A DNA stretch of 38,180 bases from Desulfurellaceae bacterium (GTDB taxonomy: Bacteria; Campylobacterota_A; Desulfurellia; Desulfurellales; Hippeaceae). The DNA lies in assembly GCA_015486965.1 (NCBI GenBank), contig WFQQ01000142.1:1-38180 (forward strand), read 5' to 3'. Within the stretch, counting starts at the first letter, position 1. Each line of letters starts with the position of its first letter. Shown here one piece after another: positions 26,741 to 36,285 of the stretch. The position numbers were made by a program, and so were the translations under genes. The notes under the pieces were generated by a model, which saw only the letters and a list, made by a program, of their open reading frames with translations, was not told the DNA's origin and did not search any database.

Positions 26741-27550
26741 CTATTTCTTAACTTTAAACTCACCCTTGTTGATAATCTCATCCATTTTGCCATCAAAATT
26801 GGTGTCTCTCTCGACCTTAACTATTTTTCCTTTTTCGTAAAACCACTTTATATCTACCTTTCCATCGTTATTACTATCTGCATCTACCTCTTTAAGCTTG
26901 CCGTTCTTGTAATAATACCAGTAATCTGGCTTCCCATCGTGATTTTTATCGAGCTTGACCTCTTTCTTTTTGCCGTTTTTATCGTAAAACACCCACATAT
27001 CGGGCTTTCCATCGTGATTTTTATCCAATACCACCTTATAGACCTTACCGTTTGAGTAGTAAGCCCAGTAATCCACCTTTCCATCAAAGTTCAAATCTCT
27101 CTCTGCACTCTTCACCTTTCCATCTTTATCAAAGTATATAAACTCATCCATCTTTCCATCGTGGTTTGTATCCTTCTTTTGCTCTTCAACCTTACCATTA
27201 GAGTAAATATCAATGACATCAAACTTCTCATCATGGTTTGTGTCAATCTCCTCTTTTTCTATCTCACCTCTTTTATCAAAGTAGATAGCAACATCCATCT
27301 TGCCATCTTTGTTTGTGTCTTGGAGTTGCTTAACCAACTTCCCATTCTTATATAAATTACAAACATCCATAACACCATCCCCATTGTTGTCAAGCAGCAC
27401 CTTGTAAAAGTTTTTGCTTTTCATGTATATGATTTCATCAACCTTACCGTCTCCATTCCTATCCTTCTTAATAACTGTCATAGCATAGGAAAAACCTGAC
27501 ACAAACAGAAATAGCAGAACAAAAAACAGAAAACCCGTAGCCTTTTTCAT
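26741..27550 (-). CDS. Secreted protein with ten EF-hand-like calcium-binding-loop repeats (DxNxDGKxD)
   Basis: Signal peptide followed by ten units such as DKNHDGKPDYWYYYKNGKLKEVDA. Confidence 0.85.
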   Translation of the reverse strand: MKKATGFLFFVLLFLFVSGFSYAMTVIKKDRNGDGKVDEIIYMKSKNFYKVLLDNNGDGVMDVCNLYKNGKLVKQLQDTNKDGKMDVAIYFDKRGEIEKEEIDTNHDEKFDVIDIYSNGKVEEQKKDTNHDGKMDEFIYFDKDGKVKSAERDLNFDGKVDYWAYYSNGKVYKVVLDKNHDGKPDMWVFYDKNGKKKEVKLDKNHDGKPDYWYYYKNGKLKEVDADSNNDGKVDIKWFYEKGKIVKVERDTNFDGKMDEIINKGEFKVKK

Positions 27551-27552
27551 CT

Positions 27553-28401
27553 CTAACCTCCAAGCTCAAATTTCACCCAAAGCCTCAATGTTATAGCCCT
27601 CTTGCCAAGCTTCTTTGGTATCGGTGGCAAGGGGGCTGCTTTTTTAACCGAATAAACAGCCGCAGAATCGAGTATATCGTAAGAAGAAGACTTGAGAACC
27701 TTTACAAATGCCAGTTTTCCATTTTTAAGAATCTTAAACTCAAGCAACACCTTTCCCTCAACCCCCTCTTCTCTTGCAATCTCAGGATAAAACTTGTGCT
27801 TCTCTATTACCTCTCTAACCAAAGCAGTGTAGCGAGCAAGCAGAGAGTCATACAGGCTTTTTGGAATGGCATTTTTAACCCTTCTCTCCCCAATATTAGG
27901 CAAAACGGGAGCAGCAACATTTATAGGTTTAACAGCTCTATTGAGTTTTACATCTACTTTTGAAGGAACAGAGCCCAAATACCTCTCAGGATGGGCTGAA
28001 ACCAAAACTTTGTCAAGCGCATTCTCATCTATATTAAGCACCCTTTTATTAAGAGGCTTGGCAATTTTTATCTCTTTTACATTGGGAACATCGACCATTT
28101 TTGGCATACTTTTAACATCTGGAATAACAACTTTTTGCTTTATAGGTACAACTGTCTTGCTGGCTTGGATATTCCTGACCAAATTCTTAACAACAGGAGG
28201 ATTAACGGGAACAGGGATAACAACCTTTGGTTTCTCAATATTTACGAGATTAACCTCAACCTCTTTGCCTTTGGACAGATTGCCCTGAAGGGCAACAAGG
28301 GCTCTTAAAGAAAAAACAAACAAGAACAGATGGAAAAGTAATGATAGAAAAAACGAGTAAACCTTATATCTTTTTGTTTTCTCTTCTATAGTCAAAACCA
28401 C
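27553..28401 (-). CDS. tonB: TonB-family energy transducer
   Basis: N-terminal TM, Pro/Lys/Val-rich spacer, C-terminal YPEIAREEGVEGKVLLEFKILKNGKL...SSYDILDSAAVYSVKKAAPLPPIP; GTG start. Confidence 0.88.
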   Translation of the reverse strand: MVLTIEEKTKRYKVYSFFLSLLFHLFLFVFSLRALVALQGNLSKGKEVEVNLVNIEKPKVVIPVPVNPPVVKNLVRNIQASKTVVPIKQKVVIPDVKSMPKMVDVPNVKEIKIAKPLNKRVLNIDENALDKVLVSAHPERYLGSVPSKVDVKLNRAVKPINVAAPVLPNIGERRVKNAIPKSLYDSLLARYTALVREVIEKHKFYPEIAREEGVEGKVLLEFKILKNGKLAFVKVLKSSSYDILDSAAVYSVKKAAPLPPIPKKLGKRAITLRLWVKFELGG

Positions 28402-28424
28402 TTTTTCACTTCATAAGCTCATTA

Positions 28425-28458
28425 CAAAAAACTTGTGCCTGCCCACTCTGGCAGGCAC
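28425..28458 (-). terminator. Intrinsic terminator between the TonB-dependent receptor and tonB
   Basis: GTGCCTGCC-6nt-GGCAGGCAC 9-bp perfect stem, followed on the minus strand by AAGTTTTTTG. Confidence 0.8.
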
Positions 28459-28485
28459 GCATACTAATTTAGTAGTTTACATAAA

Positions 28486-30498
28486 TTAAAATCTGTAAGC
28501 AACATTCAAGTAATAAGTCCTTCCTGGTAACGGTAATTTAATGCCCGTGTTAAATGGGTTTGAGTAGTAATCTGTGTATGAGTAGTACTCTTTATCAAAA
28601 ACATTATCAACACCAGCTTCTATAAAGAGCCTCTTGTATTTATAGTCAGCTCTCAAGTTAAACAATCCATACCCCGGCGTTGGCTTTTCATGGACATCTG
28701 AATTGACCCTTGTCTGCCTGGCAGACAATATGGTCTCTGCCTCAACGGAGTATCTCGGCTTGTGAAACTTTACAACAAACCTCTCCCTTAAAGGAACAAT
28801 GTCGGGCATATTGGAACTGTTTATATGTTTGCTGCCGTCTGTGTTCTGATGTCCATAGAGGTATGAGGTGATAGAGGTAAGCCTCAAACAATCGAGAAGG
28901 TCATAACTCAACTTGGCATCAGCTCCCAACATATAGGCATCTGTGTTCTCATAAAGAACATACATCTTGCCGTTATCCTTAACCTTTGTCAGCGTAATAT
29001 AGTCAGTCAAATACCTATAAAATGCATCTACTTTCACTTTAAGAGCACCTAAATTTCCCTTGTATCCGAGGTCGAACTCGTTGTTCTTAACAGGGTCAAG
29101 ATTGGGATTTCCAAGCCATACACCGACAGGCTTTAGAAGAAATATATACCTCTCCTCTGGGTCTGGTGTTCTTGCAGAGTGGCCAAAACCGAAAGAAACG
29201 CTATTGTTTGCATTAATTGAATAGTTAAAGTTTACATAGCCACTCGCGTAGAAATTCTTTCTATTCCTTTCTGGTGTTGTTCCATAGAATTTTTTGTACA
29301 AAGCAAGGAACATTGGAAAGGTTTTTTCATTATCCTGCTGAAGGCCTTTATCTGGCCTTGAAACCGTGTAATCCAATCTTCCACCTATCTCTAAAGAGAG
29401 AGCTTTTGAAAGTTTCAAACCCTTTTTAATATAAAAGCCGTTATTTACAAGCATCACATCGGGTATCATATACTTGGCTATTATCATGTTTGTTTTCTCT
29501 GCGAACCACTTCCTAATAAAGCTATCCGTTCCAACGGTTATTCCTTTAACATCCAATGAGAAGGAGCCGCCAAATGTGTGAGTAGCCGCATAGACAGAGG
29601 CAAACATTGGTGCGTTTCTGTATTGATTTGTCATCAGGTGATACACATCGCTGTAATACAGTTTAAACTTGATATTTTTCAAAAACTGGTTTACCTTGCC
29701 TTTTTTGAAATGCAGTGTAACTATGTTCGTTCTATCATAGATCGCATCCATGCCAAGGAATGGATATAGCACATCGTTTGAGTTTTTCTTCAGATAAGAT
29801 AGATAGATATTTGTATCTGGTGTTGGTGTGTAACCCACTTTACCAAAAAATGAATTCATATAGTAAGCCCTCTTTGGTGGATGGTTATAATTAATCATGT
29901 CTGTTATCCTTTTGCCATTCCCATCCTTGTAGGGTAGTGCTGTTTCATAGGAATAACCACCAACAAAATAGACCTTTCCATTGTAATAGGAAGCCTCAAT
30001 ATTAGGATTAAAAAATCCGTATGAATTTGTGTTTAAATTAATATTGGCATGTGTTCCTTTTCTTGGTGCTATTGTTTCTATTTTTACGGCACCGCCCAAA
30101 GAGCCTTCGTTGGTGACATCAAAGGGTCCGTATGTTATTTTGACAACCTGAACAGCGTTTGTTGGAATATGGAAAATTGGGGAATCCATTCTCGAAGGAC
30201 AACCCCCGTAAACCCTCGCACCATCGACTATCACATTGATATTATCCCTATTGAGACCGTTAACCACAATGTCATAAGCTGCAGGACCCTTTGCAACAGT
30301 ATTTATGCCAGGTTGACCGCTCAAACTCTGGGCAAGGTCTACCTTATCACCCTTTGTCAACTCTTCAGGTGTAACATAAGATGACTGCCCTCCCCGAACA
30401 CCAAAAATATCAATTGGAGCAAGATAATAAGTTGCGGTTCCAGCAAAAGCGCTAAAACCAAGAAAAACAAAAACCAAGAAAAAAAGCAAAAATCTCAT
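28486..30498 (-). CDS. TonB-dependent outer-membrane receptor, OprC/NosA-like (putative copper)
   Basis: Plug domain IVVNGLNRDNINVIVDGARVYGGCPSRMDSP (OprC-like GGCPxRMD); DVYHLMTN (HxM); C-terminal RTYYLNVAYRF. Confidence 0.85.
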   Translation of the reverse strand: MRFLLFFLVFVFLGFSAFAGTATYYLAPIDIFGVRGGQSSYVTPEELTKGDKVDLAQSLSGQPGINTVAKGPAAYDIVVNGLNRDNINVIVDGARVYGGCPSRMDSPIFHIPTNAVQVVKITYGPFDVTNEGSLGGAVKIETIAPRKGTHANINLNTNSYGFFNPNIEASYYNGKVYFVGGYSYETALPYKDGNGKRITDMINYNHPPKRAYYMNSFFGKVGYTPTPDTNIYLSYLKKNSNDVLYPFLGMDAIYDRTNIVTLHFKKGKVNQFLKNIKFKLYYSDVYHLMTNQYRNAPMFASVYAATHTFGGSFSLDVKGITVGTDSFIRKWFAEKTNMIIAKYMIPDVMLVNNGFYIKKGLKLSKALSLEIGGRLDYTVSRPDKGLQQDNEKTFPMFLALYKKFYGTTPERNRKNFYASGYVNFNYSINANNSVSFGFGHSARTPDPEERYIFLLKPVGVWLGNPNLDPVKNNEFDLGYKGNLGALKVKVDAFYRYLTDYITLTKVKDNGKMYVLYENTDAYMLGADAKLSYDLLDCLRLTSITSYLYGHQNTDGSKHINSSNMPDIVPLRERFVVKFHKPRYSVEAETILSARQTRVNSDVHEKPTPGYGLFNLRADYKYKRLFIEAGVDNVFDKEYYSYTDYYSNPFNTGIKLPLPGRTYYLNVAYRF

Positions 30499-30555
30499 TC
30501 TACAAACCCTCCCCTCTTATTTTCTCAAATGCGGTTTATATATTGTCAACATAAA

Positions 30556-30569
30556 CTGTTTATAAACAG
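30556..30569. promoter_or_regulatory. Perfect 14-bp palindrome CTGTTTATAAACAG upstream of the receptor gene, next to a TTGACA -35
   Basis: Inverted repeat just upstream of TTGACA on the minus strand, within 75 bp of the receptor start. Confidence 0.5.
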
Positions 30570-30578
30570 CTAAAACCC

Positions 30579-30606
30579 TTGACTTTTAACGGGTAAAAGA
30601 TAAAAT
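30579..30606 (+). promoter_or_regulatory. Promoter of the tRNA-Gln gene (TTGACT-N16-TAAAAT)
   Basis: TTGACT 30579-30584, TAAAAT 30601-30606, tRNA 5' end at 30620. Confidence 0.65.
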
Positions 30607-30619
30607 CTGAAACGCACGC

Positions 30620-30693
30620 TGGGATGTCGTCTAACGGTAGGACAGCGGACTCTGGATCCGCGAGTCGGGGTTCGAATCCCTGCATCCCAGCCA
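30620..30693 (+). tRNA. tRNA-Gln (anticodon CTG), CCA encoded
   Basis: Acceptor TGGGATG/CATCCCA, anticodon loop CTCTGGA, T-loop GGTTCGAATCC, 3' CCA. Confidence 0.96.
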
Positions 30694-30926
30694 TTTTTTA
30701 TTTCCCTGAGATAGTATCGTTTACGTAAAGTGTTAATACTGCTATCAAACAATCTCATTAGGTTGATTAAGTTGTTTTAAATAAAAGGTTTTTAGAACTT
30801 ATGTTAGTCCTTAATCTCAAAGAAAGTTACACCATCCGTTAATTGAAAGCATTTTTCATTTGACTTATAGGCAAAAGATGGTTTAAATTTAGGTAGTAAA
30901 TAAATTCAAGGTTAAGGAGGTATTTC

Positions 30927-32222
30927 ATGGGTAAATTTAAACGGTTGGCTCTATTATTTGTTGCCTTACTTTGTTTCCCCTTAGCCTCATTTGCGGGGAA
31001 TGTCGATACATTTGGGATTGGCTCAAAAGCAACAGCATTGGGTGGAGCTTACGCAGCTTATGCGGATGGACCGTTTGCCGTTTATTACAATCCTGCTGGG
31101 CTAACACAGATTAAGCGACCAACAGTTAGCGTGGGCGGCGAGCTTATGGATCCATCGTTAAAGCTTTATGACTACAAAGCCATAGATGCAAACGGAAATG
31201 AAGTCCAACCCTACGGCTCAACCATTTCAGACACCTCACCCACACTCATAATACCCTTTACAGGATTTGCTATCCCTCTGACAGACAGGATAGCTGTTGG
31301 TTTTGCGGTATATGTCCCTTACGGTCTCCATCTAAAATGGAGAAGCTACTCCAACGCTGGAATGTACAACAGTTTCGAGTCCTACTACATGAGGGTGGTT
31401 GCAACACCCACTATTGCATACAAAATCTCAGATAAGCTCTCTATTGGTTTTGGTATCTCCATTGGTAGGTCGTACAGTGGCTCAGAAAGGCGCATCTATG
31501 CACCATCCATTCCAGCATTGAACAACAAGGTCATTAAAGGCAACCTGATGGATGCGGTTAACTACTCGTACAACATCGGAATAATGTACAAACCTACGGA
31601 AAAACTTACTCTTGGTTTAACCTATAGGTCAATGACCCATACGCACTTCAGCGGAAATGTAAAGGTGGTCGGAGTACAAACGGTTGGAGCTGATACATCC
31701 ATTGACCATCCAGACCAGATTCAAGCTGGAATAAGGTATAAACCTATGAAAAACCTCTCCCTTGAAGCAGATGTTTTGTGGACGCACTGGGATTTGATAG
31801 ATGAATACACAATTCATTTTAACCACCCACTGCTCGGCAAAACAGAGGAGGTTTTCCCAAGGAACTGGAAAAACACGCTACAGTATAAATTCGGAGTTGA
31901 GTGGAAGGCTTCCAAGCTTATTACTTTAAGAGCAGGCTATTACTACGACCCATCACCCATTCCAACAAACACATTTGATATCCTCTGGCCCGATGGCAAT
32001 AAGTCCACCTACTGTGCAGGAATAGGCTTAAACTTTGGCAGATTCAGTATAGACACAGCAATTCAATATATAAACGCTACAAGCCACAGGCATATCAGAG
32101 GGGATAGCAAAGAGCTTAACGGCTCCTACTCAGACCCTATAACAGGTGAACCTGGAAGCGTTGATACAAAAACCTACGGTCATCTGTGGGGATACAGCTT
32201 AACGCTCAACTACACATTTTAA
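30927..32222 (+). CDS. OmpP1/FadL-family outer-membrane transporter
   Basis: FGIGSKATALGGAYAAYADGPFAVYYNPAGL N-terminus; C-terminal aromatic SLTLNYTF; Shine-Dalgarno AAGGAGG. Confidence 0.93.
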   Translation: MGKFKRLALLFVALLCFPLASFAGNVDTFGIGSKATALGGAYAAYADGPFAVYYNPAGLTQIKRPTVSVGGELMDPSLKLYDYKAIDANGNEVQPYGSTISDTSPTLIIPFTGFAIPLTDRIAVGFAVYVPYGLHLKWRSYSNAGMYNSFESYYMRVVATPTIAYKISDKLSIGFGISIGRSYSGSERRIYAPSIPALNNKVIKGNLMDAVNYSYNIGIMYKPTEKLTLGLTYRSMTHTHFSGNVKVVGVQTVGADTSIDHPDQIQAGIRYKPMKNLSLEADVLWTHWDLIDEYTIHFNHPLLGKTEEVFPRNWKNTLQYKFGVEWKASKLITLRAGYYYDPSPIPTNTFDILWPDGNKSTYCAGIGLNFGRFSIDTAIQYINATSHRHIRGDSKELNGSYSDPITGEPGSVDTKTYGHLWGYSLTLNYTF

Positions 32223-32234
32223 AGGAGGTAGCTT

Positions 32235-34616
32235 ATGAAAAAGTATCTATCGTTTTTATTAATCATAACAGTTGCCCTGTTTATCTACTCCTGCGGAGGC
32301 GGTGGAAGTAGCGGAGGACCACACCTTGGAGGCTCATCGTCCTCTACAAGCTATCAACTTACAAAAAACATTGCTATATTCTATGTTGACCAAACCAACA
32401 TGGGCAACTCGACAATACCTTTCCCAAATGACATCTTAACGAGCCAAACAAGGAGCGCAGCTACAGAAAGGTATCTCTTTATTCCTACAGAAGGTGCTCC
32501 AATATCGATGGCAGCATTCTACACAGCAATAAACGATCTCAATCTTCAAGGTTTTAGTCCCAACACACCAATCTCAATACCTTTGGCAACAGACAAAATA
32601 TTGCTAAATCAGGGTGAACTTCAATCAAATGTCAAAGCTTTAGACATAACAAGGCTTGTTGGATTGACCCTAACAAAACTTCCATATACTCCAAGCTCCA
32701 CAAACGACTACTGCTACCTGTTCTCTTTAAACAAAGACAATAGCACCTTAGCTTTAGCATGTGCAGAAACAATTCTGGGGTATTACTCCAAAGCCAATCC
32801 GCAAGCTCTGGGACAGTTCATTGGAAATATTTCCCCATATATCTACACACCTATGATAGTAAAACAGAACGGTAATGTGATAAACGGCTACCCCATAGTT
32901 CCATTTAACCCGGGAGACAGATATGTTGTTGTGGTGGAAAACGGTATAAAAAACCTTGAAGCTTCAACTATAGTCAAATCTTTATTGGGAAGTCAAAAGC
33001 TTTCTGGAGCTTTGGCTGAACTGGAACCTGTAAGGGAAGCCTATACAGGTCTTTTGCCACTGCTGGAAGCAGTTGGAATAAGTAGAAACAACATTGTGGA
33101 GATGTTCACATTCACAGTGGCTAAGAAAACACTTGGGCTTGAAGATTACGCTCAGGTTGGACTTGCTGCCAGTGGCGCCATTCCATTGAGCAGCATGAAA
33201 ATAGAGGGATACCCATACTCAGAGCTTGACAACCTCACATACGCAGGACCTCTTTCACAGAACGAGTACCTGCAGATAGATTCACTGAGCGATCTGCCGC
33301 TTCTCTGTCAGAATCTATACGACAACTCAACACTGAGAGCCTACCTTGCATCTCAGGGCATCAACCTGCCTGAAATAACAGACAACCTGCAAAGCTACAT
33401 GCTAACTCCCAATGTGTATGGTCTTTCGGATATAGAAACAATACTAACTCAATATAATTTCCCGGATAACCAGACTGCATACCCATATGTTTGTGTAAAA
33501 ATCTTCACCAATCCTAAACTTTACGACAATGTAACAACAGCAATCTATGGTAACAAGCTCAATCCTAAAGGCATCATTATATTCCAACACGGCCTTGGCA
33601 AAGACAAGAGCGATGCAGGAATACTCGCAAATGACCCTGCACTATCTGACTACGAATTCTTTGCTATGGATTTGCCATGGCACGGTGATAGGGTCAGACC
33701 CTACAATATGTTAGGGGTTCCTGTCCCATCTCCAACATGCGACCCAACAAAGAGTGGCTCCTGTTATTTGACATCAAATGCCATAGATGATGTTATGAAC
33801 ATCTACCAATCCCTGCTCGACATGCACACATTCACAAAGTTCGTATATGCAGGGGATGTCAAAACCATGGCGGAAACAGGTATAAAGTTAACAGGAAATC
33901 CACTTCCACCTCTACCTGTTTACTTTGCTGGACAATCCATGGGCTCAATTACAGGCTCCATGCTGTTAAACATTGACAACAGAACATCTTCTCAGCTCCT
34001 TGCAAGGGCAGGCCTCAAGCCAAGCAACTATATATCTAAAGCTGTGCTCAATGTCGGAGGTGCAAACTACTCATCCATCCTAAATGAGGCAACAAACCCA
34101 GAAATCATGGGACTTCTGTGTGGAGCTTTAGGTATTCCAGAAAACAGTTGTACACCAGAAAATGTTGCCAAATACAGAGATACAGTTAAATACAACATAA
34201 GAATAGCTCTATTCCAGCTCGTTTTGGATGCGGTCGACCCATCCTTTATGGCAAGAAATCCATCGCTAAAACCCAAAGTGATAGTCCAATCTGCCTTCCA
34301 CGATACACTTGTCCCCAACATCTCCAACGAGCTCCTCTATGCAGACTATCTAACACCACCCTACAGTGGGCTCTATTACACTCCAATCTCTTGCGACAAC
34401 ACAACTATAACTGCTACACCTGGATGGTATATGTTTATTGGCAATGCTCCATACAGCTGGATTAACCACGGCTTCTTAATACATACAGCTCCAACAATAG
34501 ATGAGCTTTACACCATGTATCCATCGGCAAAGGGACACATGAGCCTTGAGTGTGTAAACAATGCAGAAGAGCTATCGAGAGAACAGATAGACAGATTCTT
34601 CACACCAGCCGAATAA
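32235..34616 (+). CDS. Lipoprotein alpha/beta-hydrolase, Pla-1/VolA-like lipase
   Basis: Lipobox-like YSCGGGGSSGG; IIFQHGLGKDKSDAG; nucleophile elbow AGQSMGS; C-terminal SAFHDTLVPN and KGHMSLE. Confidence 0.85.
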   Translation: MKKYLSFLLIITVALFIYSCGGGGSSGGPHLGGSSSSTSYQLTKNIAIFYVDQTNMGNSTIPFPNDILTSQTRSAATERYLFIPTEGAPISMAAFYTAINDLNLQGFSPNTPISIPLATDKILLNQGELQSNVKALDITRLVGLTLTKLPYTPSSTNDYCYLFSLNKDNSTLALACAETILGYYSKANPQALGQFIGNISPYIYTPMIVKQNGNVINGYPIVPFNPGDRYVVVVENGIKNLEASTIVKSLLGSQKLSGALAELEPVREAYTGLLPLLEAVGISRNNIVEMFTFTVAKKTLGLEDYAQVGLAASGAIPLSSMKIEGYPYSELDNLTYAGPLSQNEYLQIDSLSDLPLLCQNLYDNSTLRAYLASQGINLPEITDNLQSYMLTPNVYGLSDIETILTQYNFPDNQTAYPYVCVKIFTNPKLYDNVTTAIYGNKLNPKGIIIFQHGLGKDKSDAGILANDPALSDYEFFAMDLPWHGDRVRPYNMLGVPVPSPTCDPTKSGSCYLTSNAIDDVMNIYQSLLDMHTFTKFVYAGDVKTMAETGIKLTGNPLPPLPVYFAGQSMGSITGSMLLNIDNRTSSQLLARAGLKPSNYISKAVLNVGGANYSSILNEATNPEIMGLLCGALGIPENSCTPENVAKYRDTVKYNIRIALFQLVLDAVDPSFMARNPSLKPKVIVQSAFHDTLVPNISNELLYADYLTPPYSGLYYTPISCDNTTITATPGWYMFIGNAPYSWINHGFLIHTAPTIDELYTMYPSAKGHMSLECVNNAEELSREQIDRFFTPAE

Positions 34617-34630
34617 AACCCACCTTCAAA

Positions 34631-34660
34631 GGAGCGGATATTCCGCTCCTCTTCTTTTTT
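34631..34660 (+). terminator. Intrinsic terminator after the lipase gene
   Basis: GGAGCGGA-TAT-TCCGCTCC followed by TCTTCTTTTTT. Confidence 0.9.
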
Positions 34661-34757
34661 ACATATTGGCAAGAAATTACTTATAGTTAGCTTTCTTGAA
34701 AAAGTCGCTACAAAGCCTATTTATTAGAACAATAATAAAAAATAAGGAGGTGAGAAT

Positions 34758-36260
34758 ATGAAAAGTTTAAATGAGTTTTCCAACATTTTAACAAAGATGG
34801 TATCGTTTGGCGGGGGACATTTAATTGTAAAAAACAACAAATTAAGACAGTACCTTTTAAAAAAGGGCTATGAACTTGCATATAAATCATTGGTTATAGA
34901 TAACCCAGACAACAGACCGATAGAGATGCAAAAGGAAAAGGTAAGGGTTATTTTGAACCTGTTTGAAATGGCAGACAGACGCATGAAAGAGGGCTTAACC
35001 TCTCCAAAGGTTGCACAAGCTGTTGTCAGAGTCCTTGTTAATAACCTTGTTATCCCAACAAAGGAATACAAAGAGACAGAAAAGAAATTCAAAGAGCGGT
35101 TTGGAAGAACACCGCCAGCGTTTTTAGTCATAGCTCCAACTAAAAGGTGTAATCTCCATTGCATCGGTTGTTATGCCTCATCTGATTCAAAATCTGCAGA
35201 AACCATACCTTATCCCATTTTAAACAGGATATTAAAAGAGAAAAAGGAGTTCTGGAACTCGGGATTCACTGTAATAACGGGAGGAGAGCCATTTTTATAC
35301 AAAAGTGAAGGCAGGGATATACTGGATGTTGTTGAAGAACACCCAGACGATTGGTTTATGTTTTACACAAACGGAACACTGATAACAAAAGAGGTAGCAA
35401 AGCGAATGGCAAAGCTGGGCAATGTAACGCCAGCGATATCAGTAGAGGGATTTGAGGCTGAGACAGATTTAAGAAGGGGAAAGGGAACTTTTAAGAAAAT
35501 CTTGGAGGCGTTCGATAACCTGCGCAGTGAGGGTGTACCGTTCGGTATCTCAACCACAGCGATGAGGCACAACGCAGAGCTGTTGGTAAGCGATGAATTT
35601 CTCGATTTCTATTTCAATAAACAGAAAGCCACCTATGGCTGGTTATTCCAGTATATGCCCATAGGGAGAAAATTCACACTCGACTTTGTTATAACGCCAG
35701 AGCAGAGACTGTACCTTTTCAGGAGAGAAAGACAAATTTTGTGGGACTACAAGCTATTTTACCCAGACTTCTGGAACAGCGGTGTACTCTCTACAGGTTG
35801 CATATCTGCAGGAAGGGAAGGAGGATACCTATACATCGACTGGAACGGTACAGTTACCCCATGCGCTTTCTTCCCATATTCAACCGTCAACATCTTTGAA
35901 GTATATGAGAAGGGTGGGGATCTAAACGATGTATATAACCAGCCGTTCTTCGAAGCCATAAGAAAGTGGCAGGATGCTTACGGATACAAGAGAGAACCAG
36001 AGAAAGTAGGGAACTACATACTGGGCTGCCCAATCAGAGACCATTACAGGGTTGCAAGAAACATCATAGACAGGTTCCACGCAATGCCAGAGGATGAAAG
36101 TGCGAAACAGGCTTTAGAAGATAGAGAGTACTACAAAGGCATGGTAGAGTATGACCTTAAGCTCAAAAAGCTACTTGACCCTTACTGGAAAGAGATATAT
36201 CTAAAGGGGAAATACAAAGATTACGAAGATTCACAAATGCCAAAGGTTGTAGCCAGATAA
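34758..36260 (+). CDS. Radical SAM protein with SPASM-like C-terminal cysteines
   Basis: APTKRCNLHCIGCYASS; TGGEPFLY; CISAG...TPCAFFPY...LGCPI. Confidence 0.9.
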   Translation: MKSLNEFSNILTKMVSFGGGHLIVKNNKLRQYLLKKGYELAYKSLVIDNPDNRPIEMQKEKVRVILNLFEMADRRMKEGLTSPKVAQAVVRVLVNNLVIPTKEYKETEKKFKERFGRTPPAFLVIAPTKRCNLHCIGCYASSDSKSAETIPYPILNRILKEKKEFWNSGFTVITGGEPFLYKSEGRDILDVVEEHPDDWFMFYTNGTLITKEVAKRMAKLGNVTPAISVEGFEAETDLRRGKGTFKKILEAFDNLRSEGVPFGISTTAMRHNAELLVSDEFLDFYFNKQKATYGWLFQYMPIGRKFTLDFVITPEQRLYLFRRERQILWDYKLFYPDFWNSGVLSTGCISAGREGGYLYIDWNGTVTPCAFFPYSTVNIFEVYEKGGDLNDVYNQPFFEAIRKWQDAYGYKREPEKVGNYILGCPIRDHYRVARNIIDRFHAMPEDESAKQALEDREYYKGMVEYDLKLKKLLDPYWKEIYLKGKYKDYEDSQMPKVVAR

Positions 36261-36285
36261 AAAGAGCCTAAAGCAGGCTCTTTTT
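36259..36285. terminator. Bidirectional terminator between the radical SAM gene and ruvB
   Basis: AAAAAGAGCCT-AAAGC-AGGCTCTTTTT. Confidence 0.88.

Noticed and set aside
26741-27550. Repeated DNA units in the EF-hand-like gene considered as CRISPR or satellite
   Set aside because: The periodicity is coding (D-x-N-x-D-G-K-x-D), nucleotide repeats are imperfect and there are no spacers.
30570-30758. 62-aa minus-strand ORF (…GWDAGIRTPTRGSRVRCPTVRRHPS…)
   Set aside because: It is the antisense translation of the tRNA-Gln gene, a well-known spurious ORF type.
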